A stretch of 43,433 nt of DNA from an uncultured Geobacter sp. (GTDB taxonomy: Bacteria; Desulfobacterota; Desulfuromonadia; Geobacterales; CAIOGM01), in assembly GCA_903902855.1 (NCBI GenBank), contig CAIUWK010000003.1, positions 1 through 43,433 on the forward strand, written 5' to 3'. Position numbers and translations under genes: made by a program. This document shows, one piece after another, positions 17,175 through 25,234 of the stretch (position 1 is the stretch's first letter; the number at the start of each line of letters is the position of its first letter). The notes under the pieces are model-generated. The model saw only the letters and a program-made list of their open reading frames with translations, was not told where the DNA came from and ran no database searches.

Positions 17175-18458
17175 ATGGAACCCCTGACGCTGGATGAGAA
17201 GATCAGAATACTTACCGAGAGCGCCCGCTATGACGTCTCCTGCTCCTCCAGCGGCAGCAGCCGGAGCAACCGGAAAGGGGGCATCGGCAACGCCGCCGCC
17301 AGCGGCATCTGCCACAGCTGGTCGGCGGACGGCCGCTGCGTCTCACTGCTGAAGATCCTTCTGACCAATCACTGCATCTACGACTGCGCCTACTGCCTCA
17401 ATCGCCGGAGCAACGACATCCGCCGCGTGGCCCTGACGCCTGACGAGGTGGCGGAGCTCACCATCAATTTCTACCGCCGCAACTACATCGAAGGACTATT
17501 TCTCAGCACCGGCGTGGTCCGGACTCCCGACTACACCATGGAGCTCCTCATCGAGACGGTGCGCAAGCTCCGGGAGGAGCACCGGTTCAACGGCTACATC
17601 CACCTGAAACTGGTGCCGGGGGCTGATCCGCTCCTGGTGGAACGGGCCGGTCGGCTGGTGGACCGGGTGAGCATCAACCTTGAGCTCCCCACCAGGGAGA
17701 GTCTGGCCCTGCTGGCGCCCGACAAGAGCCGGGAGGCGATTCTTCTTCCCATGCGTCAGGTCAGCGGGCTCATCACCGCCCGCCGGGACGAGGGGCGACG
17801 CGCCCCCCCCTTCGTCCCGGCCGGCCAGAGCACCCAGGTGATCATCGGTGCCTCCCCGGAGAGCGATCTCCGGATCATGACCATCTCGGAACAGCTCTAC
17901 CAGCGGATGGGGCTTAAAAGGGTCTACTACTCCGCCTACGTTCCGGTAACCGGCGATACACGGCTCCCGGCCCTGAACTCTCTGCCGCTTCTCCTTCGGG
18001 AACACCGCCTCTACCAGGCCGACTGGCTCCTCCGCTTCTACGGCTTCACGGCATACGAACTGCTGGAAGCAGATGCGCCGAACCTGGACCCGGAGCTGGA
18101 CCCCAAGACCGGGTGGGCCCTGCGCCACCGACAGCTCTTCCCCGTTGAGGTAAATCGGGCGGAGTACGAAGTGCTGCTACGGGTCCCGGGGATCGGGGTC
18201 CGTTCGGCAAAGCGGATCGTCCGGAGCCGCCGGGTACAGCGCCTTCGGCTGGAGGAGCTGGCGCGGCTGGGGGTGGTGATGAAACGAGCCCGCTATTTTC
18301 TCACCGCCGACGGCATGACCTCCGGGGAGGCTGATCTTTCTTCGGAACGGCTGAAGGCGCTCCTTCTCCCCGAAAAGAAAAAACGGTCCGGCCCGGAACA
18401 GCTTTCCCTCTTCCCCACGAATGACAGTGACCTCAGCGCCCTGACGGGAGAACTCTGA
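17175..18458 (+). CDS. Putative DNA modification/repair radical-SAM protein
   Basis: A 427-residue protein of the family usually annotated as DNA modification/repair radical SAM (TIGR03916-like). CxxxCxxC is Cys67, Cys71, Cys74 (NHCIYDCAYC). N-terminal YDVSCSSSGSS and later SINLELPT segments are typical. Near the C-terminus (about 330-350) a helix-hairpin-helix VPGIGVRSAKRIV points to DNA contact. ATG at 17175 follows GGGAG; longer frames are rejected. Its TGA overlaps the next ATG (TGATG), the constant pairing in this family. The reaction is not established. Divergent from bioB across the BirA operator. Confidence 0.85.
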   Translation: MEPLTLDEKIRILTESARYDVSCSSSGSSRSNRKGGIGNAAASGICHSWSADGRCVSLLKILLTNHCIYDCAYCLNRRSNDIRRVALTPDEVAELTINFYRRNYIEGLFLSTGVVRTPDYTMELLIETVRKLREEHRFNGYIHLKLVPGADPLLVERAGRLVDRVSINLELPTRESLALLAPDKSREAILLPMRQVSGLITARRDEGRRAPPFVPAGQSTQVIIGASPESDLRIMTISEQLYQRMGLKRVYYSAYVPVTGDTRLPALNSLPLLLREHRLYQADWLLRFYGFTAYELLEADAPNLDPELDPKTGWALRHRQLFPVEVNRAEYEVLLRVPGIGVRSAKRIVRSRRVQRLRLEELARLGVVMKRARYFLTADGMTSGEADLSSERLKALLLPEKKKRSGPEQLSLFPTNDSDLSALTGEL

Positions 18459-19210
18459 TGGCCATCTGGCGCTATGACGGCAGCTTCACCGGCTTTCTCA
18501 CCCTCTGCGCGGCCCTCCTCTCCCAAGGGGAAGAACCGGAGGAGATCATCTCCGCTGAACCGCTCCAGAACGACCTGTTCCGTACCATCATCTCCGTGGC
18601 AAGCGACGAAAACCGGGGGGAAAAGATGCTGGCAGCCATCGCCTCCCGGATCTCTCCCGACAGCTGTCGGCTCCTCTGGCAGGCCTTTCTCTCCGAAGCG
18701 CCGGGGGTGGAACTCCTTCTCTGGCGCTATCTCAGCTTCGGACGAACAACGGGAGTGAAGTGTGACCGGTTTCTGGCTCACCCCGCCGTAGGGCCGGTCC
18801 ACCGGCTGGCCAATTCCGTGGGACAGGAGGCGCACCGGCTTATGGGGATCATCCGCTTTCAGGAAACCGCAGGGGGGCAGTGGTATGCGCTGGTGGAACC
18901 GGCCTACCAGGTGCTGGAACTCATCGCCCCGCACTTCGCGGCCCGCTGTTCCGACATGAACTGGCTCATCCATGACCGGAGACGGAGTCTGGCGGTGGCC
19001 TGGAACAAACAGGAGTGGCGCCTCACCCGGTTCGACGCCCAGGGAGTTCCCCCCCTGTCGGCAGACGAGAAGGCATGGTCAACGATCTGGCGAGGATATT
19101 TTGCCGCAATCGCCATCCCGGAACGGGCTAATCTTCGTCTCCAGCAACAGCACCTCCCGCACCGCTTCCGAAAGTATCTCACGGAACTGGAGAAACCGCC
19201 TCGTCGCTGA
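18458..19210 (+). CDS. Radical-SAM-linked DNA metabolism protein (TIGR03915-like)
   Basis: A 250-residue obligate partner of the preceding radical-SAM protein. It shows the family pattern: N-terminal YDGSFTGFLTL, a central HRLMGIIRFQE segment with WYALVEPAYQVLELIAPHF, an IHDRRR motif and a C-terminal RANLRLQQQHLPHRFRKYL motif. In many bacteria this protein is fused to a uracil-DNA-glycosylase domain; here it ends without one, so the glycosylase, if used, is encoded elsewhere. Translationally coupled to its upstream neighbour. Probable DNA repair role, inferred from family naming only. Confidence 0.85.
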   Translation: MAIWRYDGSFTGFLTLCAALLSQGEEPEEIISAEPLQNDLFRTIISVASDENRGEKMLAAIASRISPDSCRLLWQAFLSEAPGVELLLWRYLSFGRTTGVKCDRFLAHPAVGPVHRLANSVGQEAHRLMGIIRFQETAGGQWYALVEPAYQVLELIAPHFAARCSDMNWLIHDRRRSLAVAWNKQEWRLTRFDAQGVPPLSADEKAWSTIWRGYFAAIAIPERANLRLQQQHLPHRFRKYLTELEKPPRR

Positions 19211-19295
19211 CCTCCACCCTCCCCTTTTCGCCATTCCACCGCGCTTAGGGACCGCGCTTGTGAATACCCTCGACAACCCACCCGCCATATACTCA

Positions 19296-19324
19296 TTGAC
19301 TGTCACCCCCTGCTTCATTATGAT
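19296..19324 (+). promoter_or_regulatory. Sigma-70 promoter of the GGDEF gene
   Basis: TTGACT (19296-19301) and TATGAT (19319-19324) with a 17-base spacer, five of six matches in each box, about 40 bases before the start codon. Confidence 0.75.
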
Positions 19325-19366
19325 GACATGTTGACATAATGGAAAATCTGCAGGGGAGCGAAGTTC

Positions 19367-20662
19367 ATGTCCCTTCTGAAACGGGCCACCCTGGTCCAGA
19401 AGCTCATCCTGAGCTATGCTGCCATGACCGTCTTCACCGTCGCCGCACTGGGCAACGCCATCATGGGGCTCTACGCCCTCAACCGGGTCACCGACTCCAT
19501 CGTCTCCAACGACCTGGTGGCCATCACCACGGTGGGGAAGATGCGTGACCTGCTCCTTGCCCAGGAGGGATACGTCCGCAAGTTCGTCATCCTCAACGGC
19601 TCGGAATTCAAGTCCCTATTCAAGAACCACGAGCAGGAGTTTCAGACATCCCTTGACCGGCTCAAGGGGAGCGCCCCGGACCAGCGAATTCCGGAGGCGT
19701 CCCGTCATTACCGCGACTTCCGCAATGGGGCTATGACTCTCTTCGACGGAGGGACAATCGACCCGAAGTTGATGACCAAAGCCGCCGACCGGACCCTGGC
19801 AGTGCTGGACCGCATCATCGACGAGCGAAAGCAGTTGCTTGCCGAAAAAATGGCCGATGCCGACCGGCAACGGATCAAAACTGTCCGCCTCACCCTGTTC
19901 CTCTCTTTTGCCGGGTTCCTGTTCGCCATCAGTGTGGCCGGTTTCTTCTCTTTCAATATCTATCGCAGCATCAAAAAACTGAAGAGGGCAACCCACCGGA
20001 TCGCCGAAGGGGATTTCGACTTCGATCCCCAGATCCCCCCCTCCGACGAGTTCGGTGAACTGGCCAGGGATTTCAGCAGCATGGCGGCCAAGCTGAAACT
20101 CCTGGAGGAGGTGAGCCTGGATGCCAGTCCCCTCACCCGACTTCCCGGCAATATCGCCATCGAACGGTCGTTGAACCGACGGCTCAAGGGGGGAGAGCCT
20201 TTTGCCCTCTGCTATGTGGACCTGGACAATTTCAAGTCCTACAATGACCGGTACGGCTATGTCCCGGCCAGCGATATCATCAAGATGACCGGCGAGATCA
20301 TCTATAACGCGGTGAAGGGACATGGTGACGAAAATGACTTTGTCGGCCATATCGGCGGCGACGATTTTGTCATGATCATCGGGTCCGAACAGATTACCGC
20401 CATCTGCGACACGGTCATCCGTGAATTCACCCAGGGGATCAAGGGGTATTACAGCGAGGAAGACCTGGCCGTCGGCTCCATCAGCGGCGTGGACCGGTAC
20501 GGGGTTCCCCGGGAATTCCCCATCATGACCATCTCCATCGCGGTCTTGGACTGCCGTAAGGGGGACTACGCCTCTGCCGCCGACATCGCCCGAGCCGCAG
20601 CCGAGATCAAGGACCAGGTAAAGGTCGCCCCCGGCAGCAACTACTTCATTCATCGACGGTGA
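19367..20662 (+). CDS. HAMP-GGDEF membrane diguanylate cyclase
   Basis: A 431-residue inner-membrane protein. TM helices at about 13-35 and 174-196 enclose a helical periplasmic sensor of about 140 residues. A HAMP domain (about 197-248) and a GGDEF domain follow. The active-site motif is GGDDF (330-334), an accepted variant. The inhibitory I-site RxxD is absent (DEND in that place), so product inhibition is probably lacking. It likely makes cyclic di-GMP in response to an unknown periplasmic cue. Its last ten codons are the first unit of a 45-bp tandem repeat. The lipoprotein that follows may be a partner. Confidence 0.88.
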   Translation: MSLLKRATLVQKLILSYAAMTVFTVAALGNAIMGLYALNRVTDSIVSNDLVAITTVGKMRDLLLAQEGYVRKFVILNGSEFKSLFKNHEQEFQTSLDRLKGSAPDQRIPEASRHYRDFRNGAMTLFDGGTIDPKLMTKAADRTLAVLDRIIDERKQLLAEKMADADRQRIKTVRLTLFLSFAGFLFAISVAGFFSFNIYRSIKKLKRATHRIAEGDFDFDPQIPPSDEFGELARDFSSMAAKLKLLEEVSLDASPLTRLPGNIAIERSLNRRLKGGEPFALCYVDLDNFKSYNDRYGYVPASDIIKMTGEIIYNAVKGHGDENDFVGHIGGDDFVMIIGSEQITAICDTVIREFTQGIKGYYSEEDLAVGSISGVDRYGVPREFPIMTISIAVLDCRKGDYASAADIARAAAEIKDQVKVAPGSNYFIHRR

Positions 20663-20753
20663 CGGACAAATGTCGCCCTCCGCAACTACTTCATTCATCG
20701 ACGGTGACAGGCAAATGTCGCCCCCCGCAACTATTTCATTCATCGACGGTGAC
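20637..20753 (+). repeat. 45-bp tandem repeat, 2.6 units
   Basis: Units at 20637-20681, 20682-20726 and a partial one at 20727-20753 differ at only a few positions. Unit 1 holds the last codons and stop of the GGDEF gene; units 2-3 repeat that gene end. The last unit supplies the GGTGA that serves as ribosome site for the next gene. Confidence 0.9.
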
Positions 20754-20755
20754 TT

Positions 20756-21331
20756 GTGAACCGAATCTTGCCTTTCATACTCATGCTCCTCGCCCTGGCT
20801 TCCGGCGGCTGTTCGACCCTCAAGACGGTTTTCGGCCAAGGGGGGGAGAGTCCCCGGAAGCCTTCGGCAACCGTAACCGCGCCGCTTCCTCCCAAGAGCC
20901 TGACTGCGCACCTGTCCCGGGCCCGGGAGCTGATCCAGACAGGCAAGGACGAAGCCGCCCGTGACCTGCTGCAAAGGATCGGCACCGAGAAGAGTCTCCC
21001 CGGTGTAACCGACGAGGCGCTGTTTCGCCAGGGTCTCCTTACCCTGAAAAGCGAAAACGAAGCCGGCGGCTATCCCCAGACCCGACAGATCCTGGAGCGG
21101 CTCATCCATGACTATCCGGGAAGCATCTGGGCCGTGCAGGCGACCCCACTGAACGACATCCTGTTAAGCCGCTGGCAGACAGAACTCTCCCTGGGTAAGG
21201 CTCGGCGCCAGATCAAGACGCTCAAGGATTCCAATCTCTCCCTCAACAGAGAGAACAAAGAGATGCACCTGAATATCGAGAAGCTGAAGACACTGGAACA
21301 GGAGTTGGAGCTGAAAAGCAGGAGAAAGTGA
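20756..21331 (+). CDS. Lipoprotein with TPR-like and coiled-coil regions
   Basis: A 191-residue exported protein starting at GTG. Signal peptide MNRILPFILMLLALASGGC with a lipobox ending at Cys19. Residues 50-130 have helix pairs reminiscent of TPR assembly lipoproteins (ARDLLQRIG, ILERLIHDYPGS). About 145-190 is a charged coiled coil. Family not recognised. It directly follows the GGDEF gene, its only ribosome site being GGTGA from the tandem repeat 3 nt before GTG, so expression may depend on the cyclase transcript. Probably anchored in the outer membrane. Confidence 0.75.
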   Translation: MNRILPFILMLLALASGGCSTLKTVFGQGGESPRKPSATVTAPLPPKSLTAHLSRARELIQTGKDEAARDLLQRIGTEKSLPGVTDEALFRQGLLTLKSENEAGGYPQTRQILERLIHDYPGSIWAVQATPLNDILLSRWQTELSLGKARRQIKTLKDSNLSLNRENKEMHLNIEKLKTLEQELELKSRRK

Positions 21332-21340
21332 AGGGTAAAT

Positions 21341-21363
21341 CGTAGGGGCACGGCTTGCTGTGC
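21341..21363. repeat. GTAGGGGC palindrome, copy 2
   Basis: CGTAGGGGCACGGCTTGCTG and following bases repeat the core of the elements at 9901 and 32087. Here the right arm is shortened. Confidence 0.65.
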
Positions 21364-21377
21364 GATGTTTACGGTGA

Positions 21378-21418
21378 AACGGCAGACAGTGGGGAGACCC
21401 CTCTGGCTGCCGTTTTTT
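21378..21418 (+). terminator. Terminator after the lipoprotein gene
   Basis: Arms AACGGCAG and CTGCCGTT with an inner CAGTGGGG/CCCCTCTG stem are followed by six T on the plus strand. It separates the lipoprotein gene from the convergent aminotransferase. Confidence 0.85.
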
Positions 21419-21430
21419 GTGGGGTGGACT

Positions 21431-22621
21431 CTATTTCAGCCCCGCTTCCCTGGCTACTGCCCGCCAGGCGGGGAGACTTCGCTCGATCATCGCCTTGTCC
21501 ACGCAGTAGGCAATCCTGAAATAGCCGGGAGCCCCGAAGCCGGCGCCGGGGACCAGGAGTATCTGGTGTTTCTGGGCCATCCTGACGAATTCCACGTCAT
21601 CGCTGAAGGGTGATTTGGGGAAAAGGTAGAAGGCGCCGTCGGGGCGGACCATGCTGAACCCCATCTCCGTGAGATAGTGATAGAGGATATCCCGCTTCTC
21701 CTGATAGGCGGCGATGTCCACCGATTCCCGCTGGAGTCGAGCCACCAGACGTTGCATGAGGGCCGGGGCATTGACGAAACCCAGGGTCCGGTTACAGAAG
21801 ATCGCCCCCTCCATGAAGAGCTCCACGTGGGTCATCCGGGGATTGACGGCCAGATAGCCGATCCGTTCGCCGGGGAGGGCCAGGTCCTTGCTGTGGGAGG
21901 TGACGATGAGGGAATTTTCCACATGGGGAAAGATGTTGGGGACCGTGATGCCGTCATAGGCGATCCGGGCGTAGGGCTCATCGGAGATGACGTAGATCTG
22001 CTTTTCCAGTTCCCGCTCTTTCCTCTGGATCATGAGCCCCAGATCCCGGAGGCTCTCCGCAGGATAGACGACCCCGGTGGGATTATTGGGAGAGCAGATG
22101 ATGAGCCCCCGCGTCCTGGGAGTGATCGCCTTTTCGATGGCCGGGATATCCAGCTGGAAGGTATCCGGATTGGTAGGAACCACCACCGGGACCCCGCCAT
22201 GATTGTCTATATAGAACTTGTACTCCACAAAATAGGGGGAGAGGATGATGACCTCCTCACCGGGATTGAGCATGGTCTTGAGTGCCACATTGAGGGCGCC
22301 TGCCGCCCCGCAGGTCATCATGATCTGGGCCCCGGTAACGTCCAGCCCCGACTTCTCCGCCAAAAGCTCCGCCACGGCGGCGCGGCAGTCGTCATATCCG
22401 GCGTTATTCATGTAGCGGTGGATACCGGGGGGAACGGTGCGGGCGATGGCCAGGAGCTCCTCATCAAATTTCCGGGGAGGCTCCACATTGGGGTTCCCCA
22501 GGGTGAAATCGAAGACATTCTCGGCCCCGTGGATCTCCCGGAGTCGCCCCCCCTCTTCAAACATCTTTCTGATCCAGGAAGAGCCCTCGATACATGCCTG
22601 AATCTTGGCTGCTATGGCCAT
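21431..22621 (-). CDS. PLP-dependent class I/II aminotransferase
   Basis: A 396-residue fold-type I transaminase of the aspartate/aromatic superfamily. Landmarks: FTLGNPNVEPP N-terminal segment, TCGAAGALNVAL cofactor loop, CSPNNPTGVVY, ISDEPYARI, PLP Lys in TSHSKDLALPGERIGY, and C-terminal FRIAYC with the carboxylate-binding Arg. Substrate cannot be fixed by eye; aspartate or aromatic/branched amino acids are all possible. The chosen ATG has GAGGAGG 8 nt upstream; a start 30 nt earlier is rejected. Convergent with the lipoprotein gene, 30 nt downstream of vapC-like toxin. Confidence 0.88.
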   Translation of the reverse strand: MAIAAKIQACIEGSSWIRKMFEEGGRLREIHGAENVFDFTLGNPNVEPPRKFDEELLAIARTVPPGIHRYMNNAGYDDCRAAVAELLAEKSGLDVTGAQIMMTCGAAGALNVALKTMLNPGEEVIILSPYFVEYKFYIDNHGGVPVVVPTNPDTFQLDIPAIEKAITPRTRGLIICSPNNPTGVVYPAESLRDLGLMIQRKERELEKQIYVISDEPYARIAYDGITVPNIFPHVENSLIVTSHSKDLALPGERIGYLAVNPRMTHVELFMEGAIFCNRTLGFVNAPALMQRLVARLQRESVDIAAYQEKRDILYHYLTEMGFSMVRPDGAFYLFPKSPFSDDVEFVRMAQKHQILLVPGAGFGAPGYFRIAYCVDKAMIERSLPAWRAVAREAGLK

Positions 22622-22651
22622 CTCTGTTCCTCCTCTGACATTATTTGACAT

Positions 22652-23029
22652 CTAAGATGTAAACTTCAGTAATTCGAGATCGCCCAGAACTTTGTAATGC
22701 TTTTCATTCCCAGTCAACAGAGGGACGCCATGGACGATTGCCGTTGCACCAATCAATGCGTCGGCTAATTCAAGAGAGTGGCTCAAATAGTGCTGTTCGA
22801 CGTAAAACATCGCTTTGGCGGATATCTCCTCCGAAAGATAGATAATTCCGGCGTTCCAGCCACGTAATGCTTGCCGGAGGCAGTTCAGTTCGCGCTTGTT
22901 TTTCATCCCCTGGACCAGCTCCATATAGGTGACAACAGACAGAGAAAAACTACCCATCTTTTCAATGATGTCACGCGCCTTTTCATTGCCACGCATGTAC
23001 CATATCAGCATATCGGTATCGACAAGCAT
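22652..23029 (-). CDS. PIN-domain toxin, VapC family
   Basis: A 125-residue predicted endoribonuclease. The acidic PIN residues are visible: Asp in MLVDTD, Glu in YMELVQGM, Asp in ELADALIGA, and an Asn (TGNEKHY) where the last Asp often is. The ATG overlaps the antitoxin stop as TGATG. VapC toxins usually cut tRNA or rRNA loops; the target here is unknown. Forms a toxin-antitoxin module with the 23029 gene. Confidence 0.88.
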   Translation of the reverse strand: MLVDTDMLIWYMRGNEKARDIIEKMGSFSLSVVTYMELVQGMKNKRELNCLRQALRGWNAGIIYLSEEISAKAMFYVEQHYLSHSLELADALIGATAIVHGVPLLTGNEKHYKVLGDLELLKFTS

Positions 23030-23262
23030 CAAAACCTTCCTTTTCGTAGATTCCGAACATACCCTTCAACATCCTGCGTAGCTTCGTCGTCCTTCCAAAT
23101 ACCGAATAATTCGTTATGTCCCGACGTTTTCATCCCATCGGAGAAGGGAATGAGCCTTGCGCATGGTTTTCCGCGATACGTGATTACAACCTCTTCACCC
23201 CTGGTGACGGTGTTCAGCAGTTCCTTCGCATGAAAGCGCAATTCTTTTGCAGTGGCGTTCAT
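23029..23262 (-). CDS. Antitoxin, Phd/YefM-like (VapB role)
   Basis: A 77-residue antitoxin. N-terminal MNATAKELRFHAKELLNTV and GEEVVITYRGKPCARLIP are the Phd/YefM DNA-binding fold; the C-terminal acidic/aromatic part (about 50-77) should bind the PIN toxin. GGGGGAG precedes the ATG. The 24-bp palindrome over the promoter is a good candidate for autorepression. Phd-type antitoxins with PIN toxins are a known combination. Confidence 0.87.
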   Translation of the reverse strand: MNATAKELRFHAKELLNTVTRGEEVVITYRGKPCARLIPFSDGMKTSGHNELFGIWKDDEATQDVEGYVRNLRKGRF

Positions 23263-23280
23263 AGACTCCCCCTTGTCAAA

Positions 23281-23304
23281 AGTTTACATTTTGAAATATA
23301 AACT
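23281..23304. promoter_or_regulatory. Operator palindrome of the toxin-antitoxin module
   Basis: Arms AGTTTACA and TATAAACT (one mismatch) form an inverted repeat around an 8-base centre. It overlaps the -10 box of the module promoter, the expected position for antitoxin autorepression. Confidence 0.65.
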
Positions 23305-23323
23305 ATGTCGTAATCTATTTCAA
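23295..23323 (-). promoter_or_regulatory. Promoter of the toxin-antitoxin module
   Basis: TTGAAA (23318-23323) and TATATT (23295-23300) on the minus strand with a 17-base spacer, five of six matches in each box. Confidence 0.65.
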
Positions 23324-23493
23324 TAACACTCCGACAAAAAACCGACCCCGCCATTTCCACCCTTCACGTCTTCTTATCCGACACTTTTCGTCCCCGTGGC
23401 TGATTCATACCCACACCCGGGTTTGTTCATATCCGTGCCCTCCGGAAACCACTGCCCACTTTGAGAAACTTATATACGTAACTCAGGTATTAA

Positions 23494-23582
23494 GGCTGAA
23501 GGCTGAAGGTTAAACCCGTCTCGTATGGGTCACCTTTATCAACCTTGTAGTGGTTTCCATGATACTCTTCGGCCTTCAGCCG
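23494..23582. repeat. Heptad-repeat element downstream of the EcsC gene
   Basis: GGCTGAA, GGCTGAA and GGTTAAA units on the left face the complement of GGCTGAA-GGCCGAA on the right, across a loop of about 50 bases. It is a looser member of the class seen at 3047 and 12153. The remainder of 23324-23493 has nothing recognisable. Confidence 0.6.
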
Positions 23583-23596
23583 GAGTAGTTACCAGA

Positions 23597-24376
23597 TTAC
23601 AATCCTTCATATAACAGCCGGACCTCTTCCTGCCCATGCAACCGCTCCAGCCTCCGCACCACGAAATGCCCTCGCCCCATCTCCTGGAAATGATCGATGA
23701 ATAAGGCGTTGATTGCCGCGCCGCCGAACGCGCCCACCAACGGCACCGCTTGCGCTATCATCTTCTCCGAGACGACAAGCGAATACCGGGATGCGACTTC
23801 GGCAATAAATCTGACGATTGTGGGCGCCCCGCTCTGCGATAACCCCGCCTTTGCCATATGCGTCGCGGCTTCCGAAACCGCCTTGGCAAGGGCGGCCCGT
23901 GCCGCGAAATATGCGGATTCGGCCCCATCATCACTCTTGGCTCGACCACCGAATGCCAGAACCTGAATGCATTGCAGCTTTGCATCGGGAGAGCGCAAAT
24001 CTTCTCCCTCGCTCCGCGCAATATCCGCAATGGAGCGAAGCATGATCGTGGTCGATACCGGAAGCTCTATCGCCAGGGCAGGCAGGCCGAATGCGCCGCC
24101 GGCGGCGCCCGTTGCCGCCACCGCAAGCTTGTGCCACCAGTTCGATGGCGACAACCGCTCGTCCTTGTCCATGGTCAGGAGTGCAACGTCCAGCGCCGTC
24201 TCGATGGACTTCTGCGCCATACCCATGACCTTTGCGCTCACCGCTCCCGGCAATTTTTTCAACCCCTTTTCGAGAGGAGCACCCACAAGATCGCTGACCC
24301 TGGCCGCAAGTCCCGGGTTTTCAAGGATGGATTTGGCGCTCTGAAGTTCTCTTTGCTCTGCGACTGATAGCGCCAT
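23597..24376 (-). CDS. EcsC family protein
   Basis: A 259-residue protein resembling the EcsC family. It has a glycine/alanine-rich central hydrophobic region (LAVAATGAAGGAFGLPALAIELPVSTTIMLRSIADIARSEGEDL) and the ending INALFIDHFQEMGRGHFVVRRLE, both typical. EcsC was named from the B. subtilis ABC transporter operon, but no ABC genes are nearby and the function is unknown. GGAG precedes the ATG by 8 nt. Monocistronic, with an AT-rich upstream region. Confidence 0.8.
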   Translation of the reverse strand: MALSVAEQRELQSAKSILENPGLAARVSDLVGAPLEKGLKKLPGAVSAKVMGMAQKSIETALDVALLTMDKDERLSPSNWWHKLAVAATGAAGGAFGLPALAIELPVSTTIMLRSIADIARSEGEDLRSPDAKLQCIQVLAFGGRAKSDDGAESAYFAARAALAKAVSEAATHMAKAGLSQSGAPTIVRFIAEVASRYSLVVSEKMIAQAVPLVGAFGGAAINALFIDHFQEMGRGHFVVRRLERLHGQEEVRLLYEGL

Positions 24377-24661
24377 CTAAACACTCCATGGGTAAAGGAC
24401 AGGCCGGGAAGCTGTTTTTACCCTGCAGCAACCAACCAAATATATAATTGTAAATTTTCCAACCCTAACAAAATACAACAACAGTGCTATTTCTATACAA
24501 AACAATAGAACAACAAATATTTAAAATTGTGGTTTAATCTATCAAGATGTTTCTGAAAACTCAATAAAAATTTACGAAAATTACGGCAAGAGAGGAATAA
24601 TGGGGAGGGGTATTCCAGAGAGAGTCAGCTGAATCAGTAAGGGAACACTCCCCGATGACTT

Positions 24662-25234
24662 TCAGGATTTCAGGCCGTTTTCGAGGAGGGGTTCGACGGT
24701 TCGGGACCGTTGGTACCGCAGACAGTGGAGCGTCACCGCAAAAATCATTCCGGTGACGGCTCCAGCCGCATGAGCTTCTCCGGCTATCCGTACGCCGCTG
24801 ATGCCGCCATCCGAGAAGAGCAGATAGGCGCCGAACGCCAGACCGATGCCACAGGCAACGAGACGCTGCTGACGTTGCACTATCAGGGATGTGAGGATGG
24901 CGGAGAGCGCGGCAGATGACAATCCGGAGAGACCCCCGTAAACCTGGTGTGCCCCGGCCATGACAACGGTCAAAGAAACCGCAACGCTTGAGCAGAGCGC
25001 CAGCATGGTCGCCGGCATGGCGCCGTCTTTTCTTTCATAGACCGTAAACAGCAGGACGAATACCGGGGCATCCCAGAGGTAGTGACGCCAGGTCAGGTGA
25101 GTGACATGACCGCTAATAAGACGCCATACCTCTCCCGAGAGCACCTGCGAGGCATCCATCGACAGGAGGCTACTGAGTTCGGCGGAGGCAGTCGCCACGG
25201 CCGCCAAGAGGACCATGCCAAGGGCGATGATCAT
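24662..25234 (-). CDS. rrtA: Rhombosortase (rhomboid-type intramembrane protease)
   Basis: A 190-residue polytopic membrane protein. Motifs of the rhombosortase family: GEVWRLISGHVTHLTWRH (His43, His46, His51), YGGLSG with the catalytic Ser103, and GEAHAAGA with the partner His155. These proteases remove the GlyGly-CTERM tail of surface proteins. I choose the ATG that overlaps the upstream stop as ATGA; no separate SD is seen, so translation is coupled. The 34 extra residues of the longer frame overlap the neighbour and are rejected. The preceding lipoprotein carries a matching tail and is its evident dedicated substrate. Confidence 0.85.
   Translation of the reverse strand: MIIALGMVLLAAVATASAELSSLLSMDASQVLSGEVWRLISGHVTHLTWRHYLWDAPVFVLLFTVYERKDGAMPATMLALCSSVAVSLTVVMAGAHQVYGGLSGLSSAALSAILTSLIVQRQQRLVACGIGLAFGAYLLFSDGGISGVRIAGEAHAAGAVTGMIFAVTLHCLRYQRSRTVEPLLENGLKS

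Noticed and set aside
20637-20753. CRISPR-like direct repeats
   Set aside because: Units are contiguous, without unique spacers, and derive from the end of a gene.
19616-21109. 497-codon minus-strand frame opposite the GGDEF and lipoprotein genes
   Set aside because: Antisense shadow, with a repeat peptide caused by the 45-bp DNA repeat.
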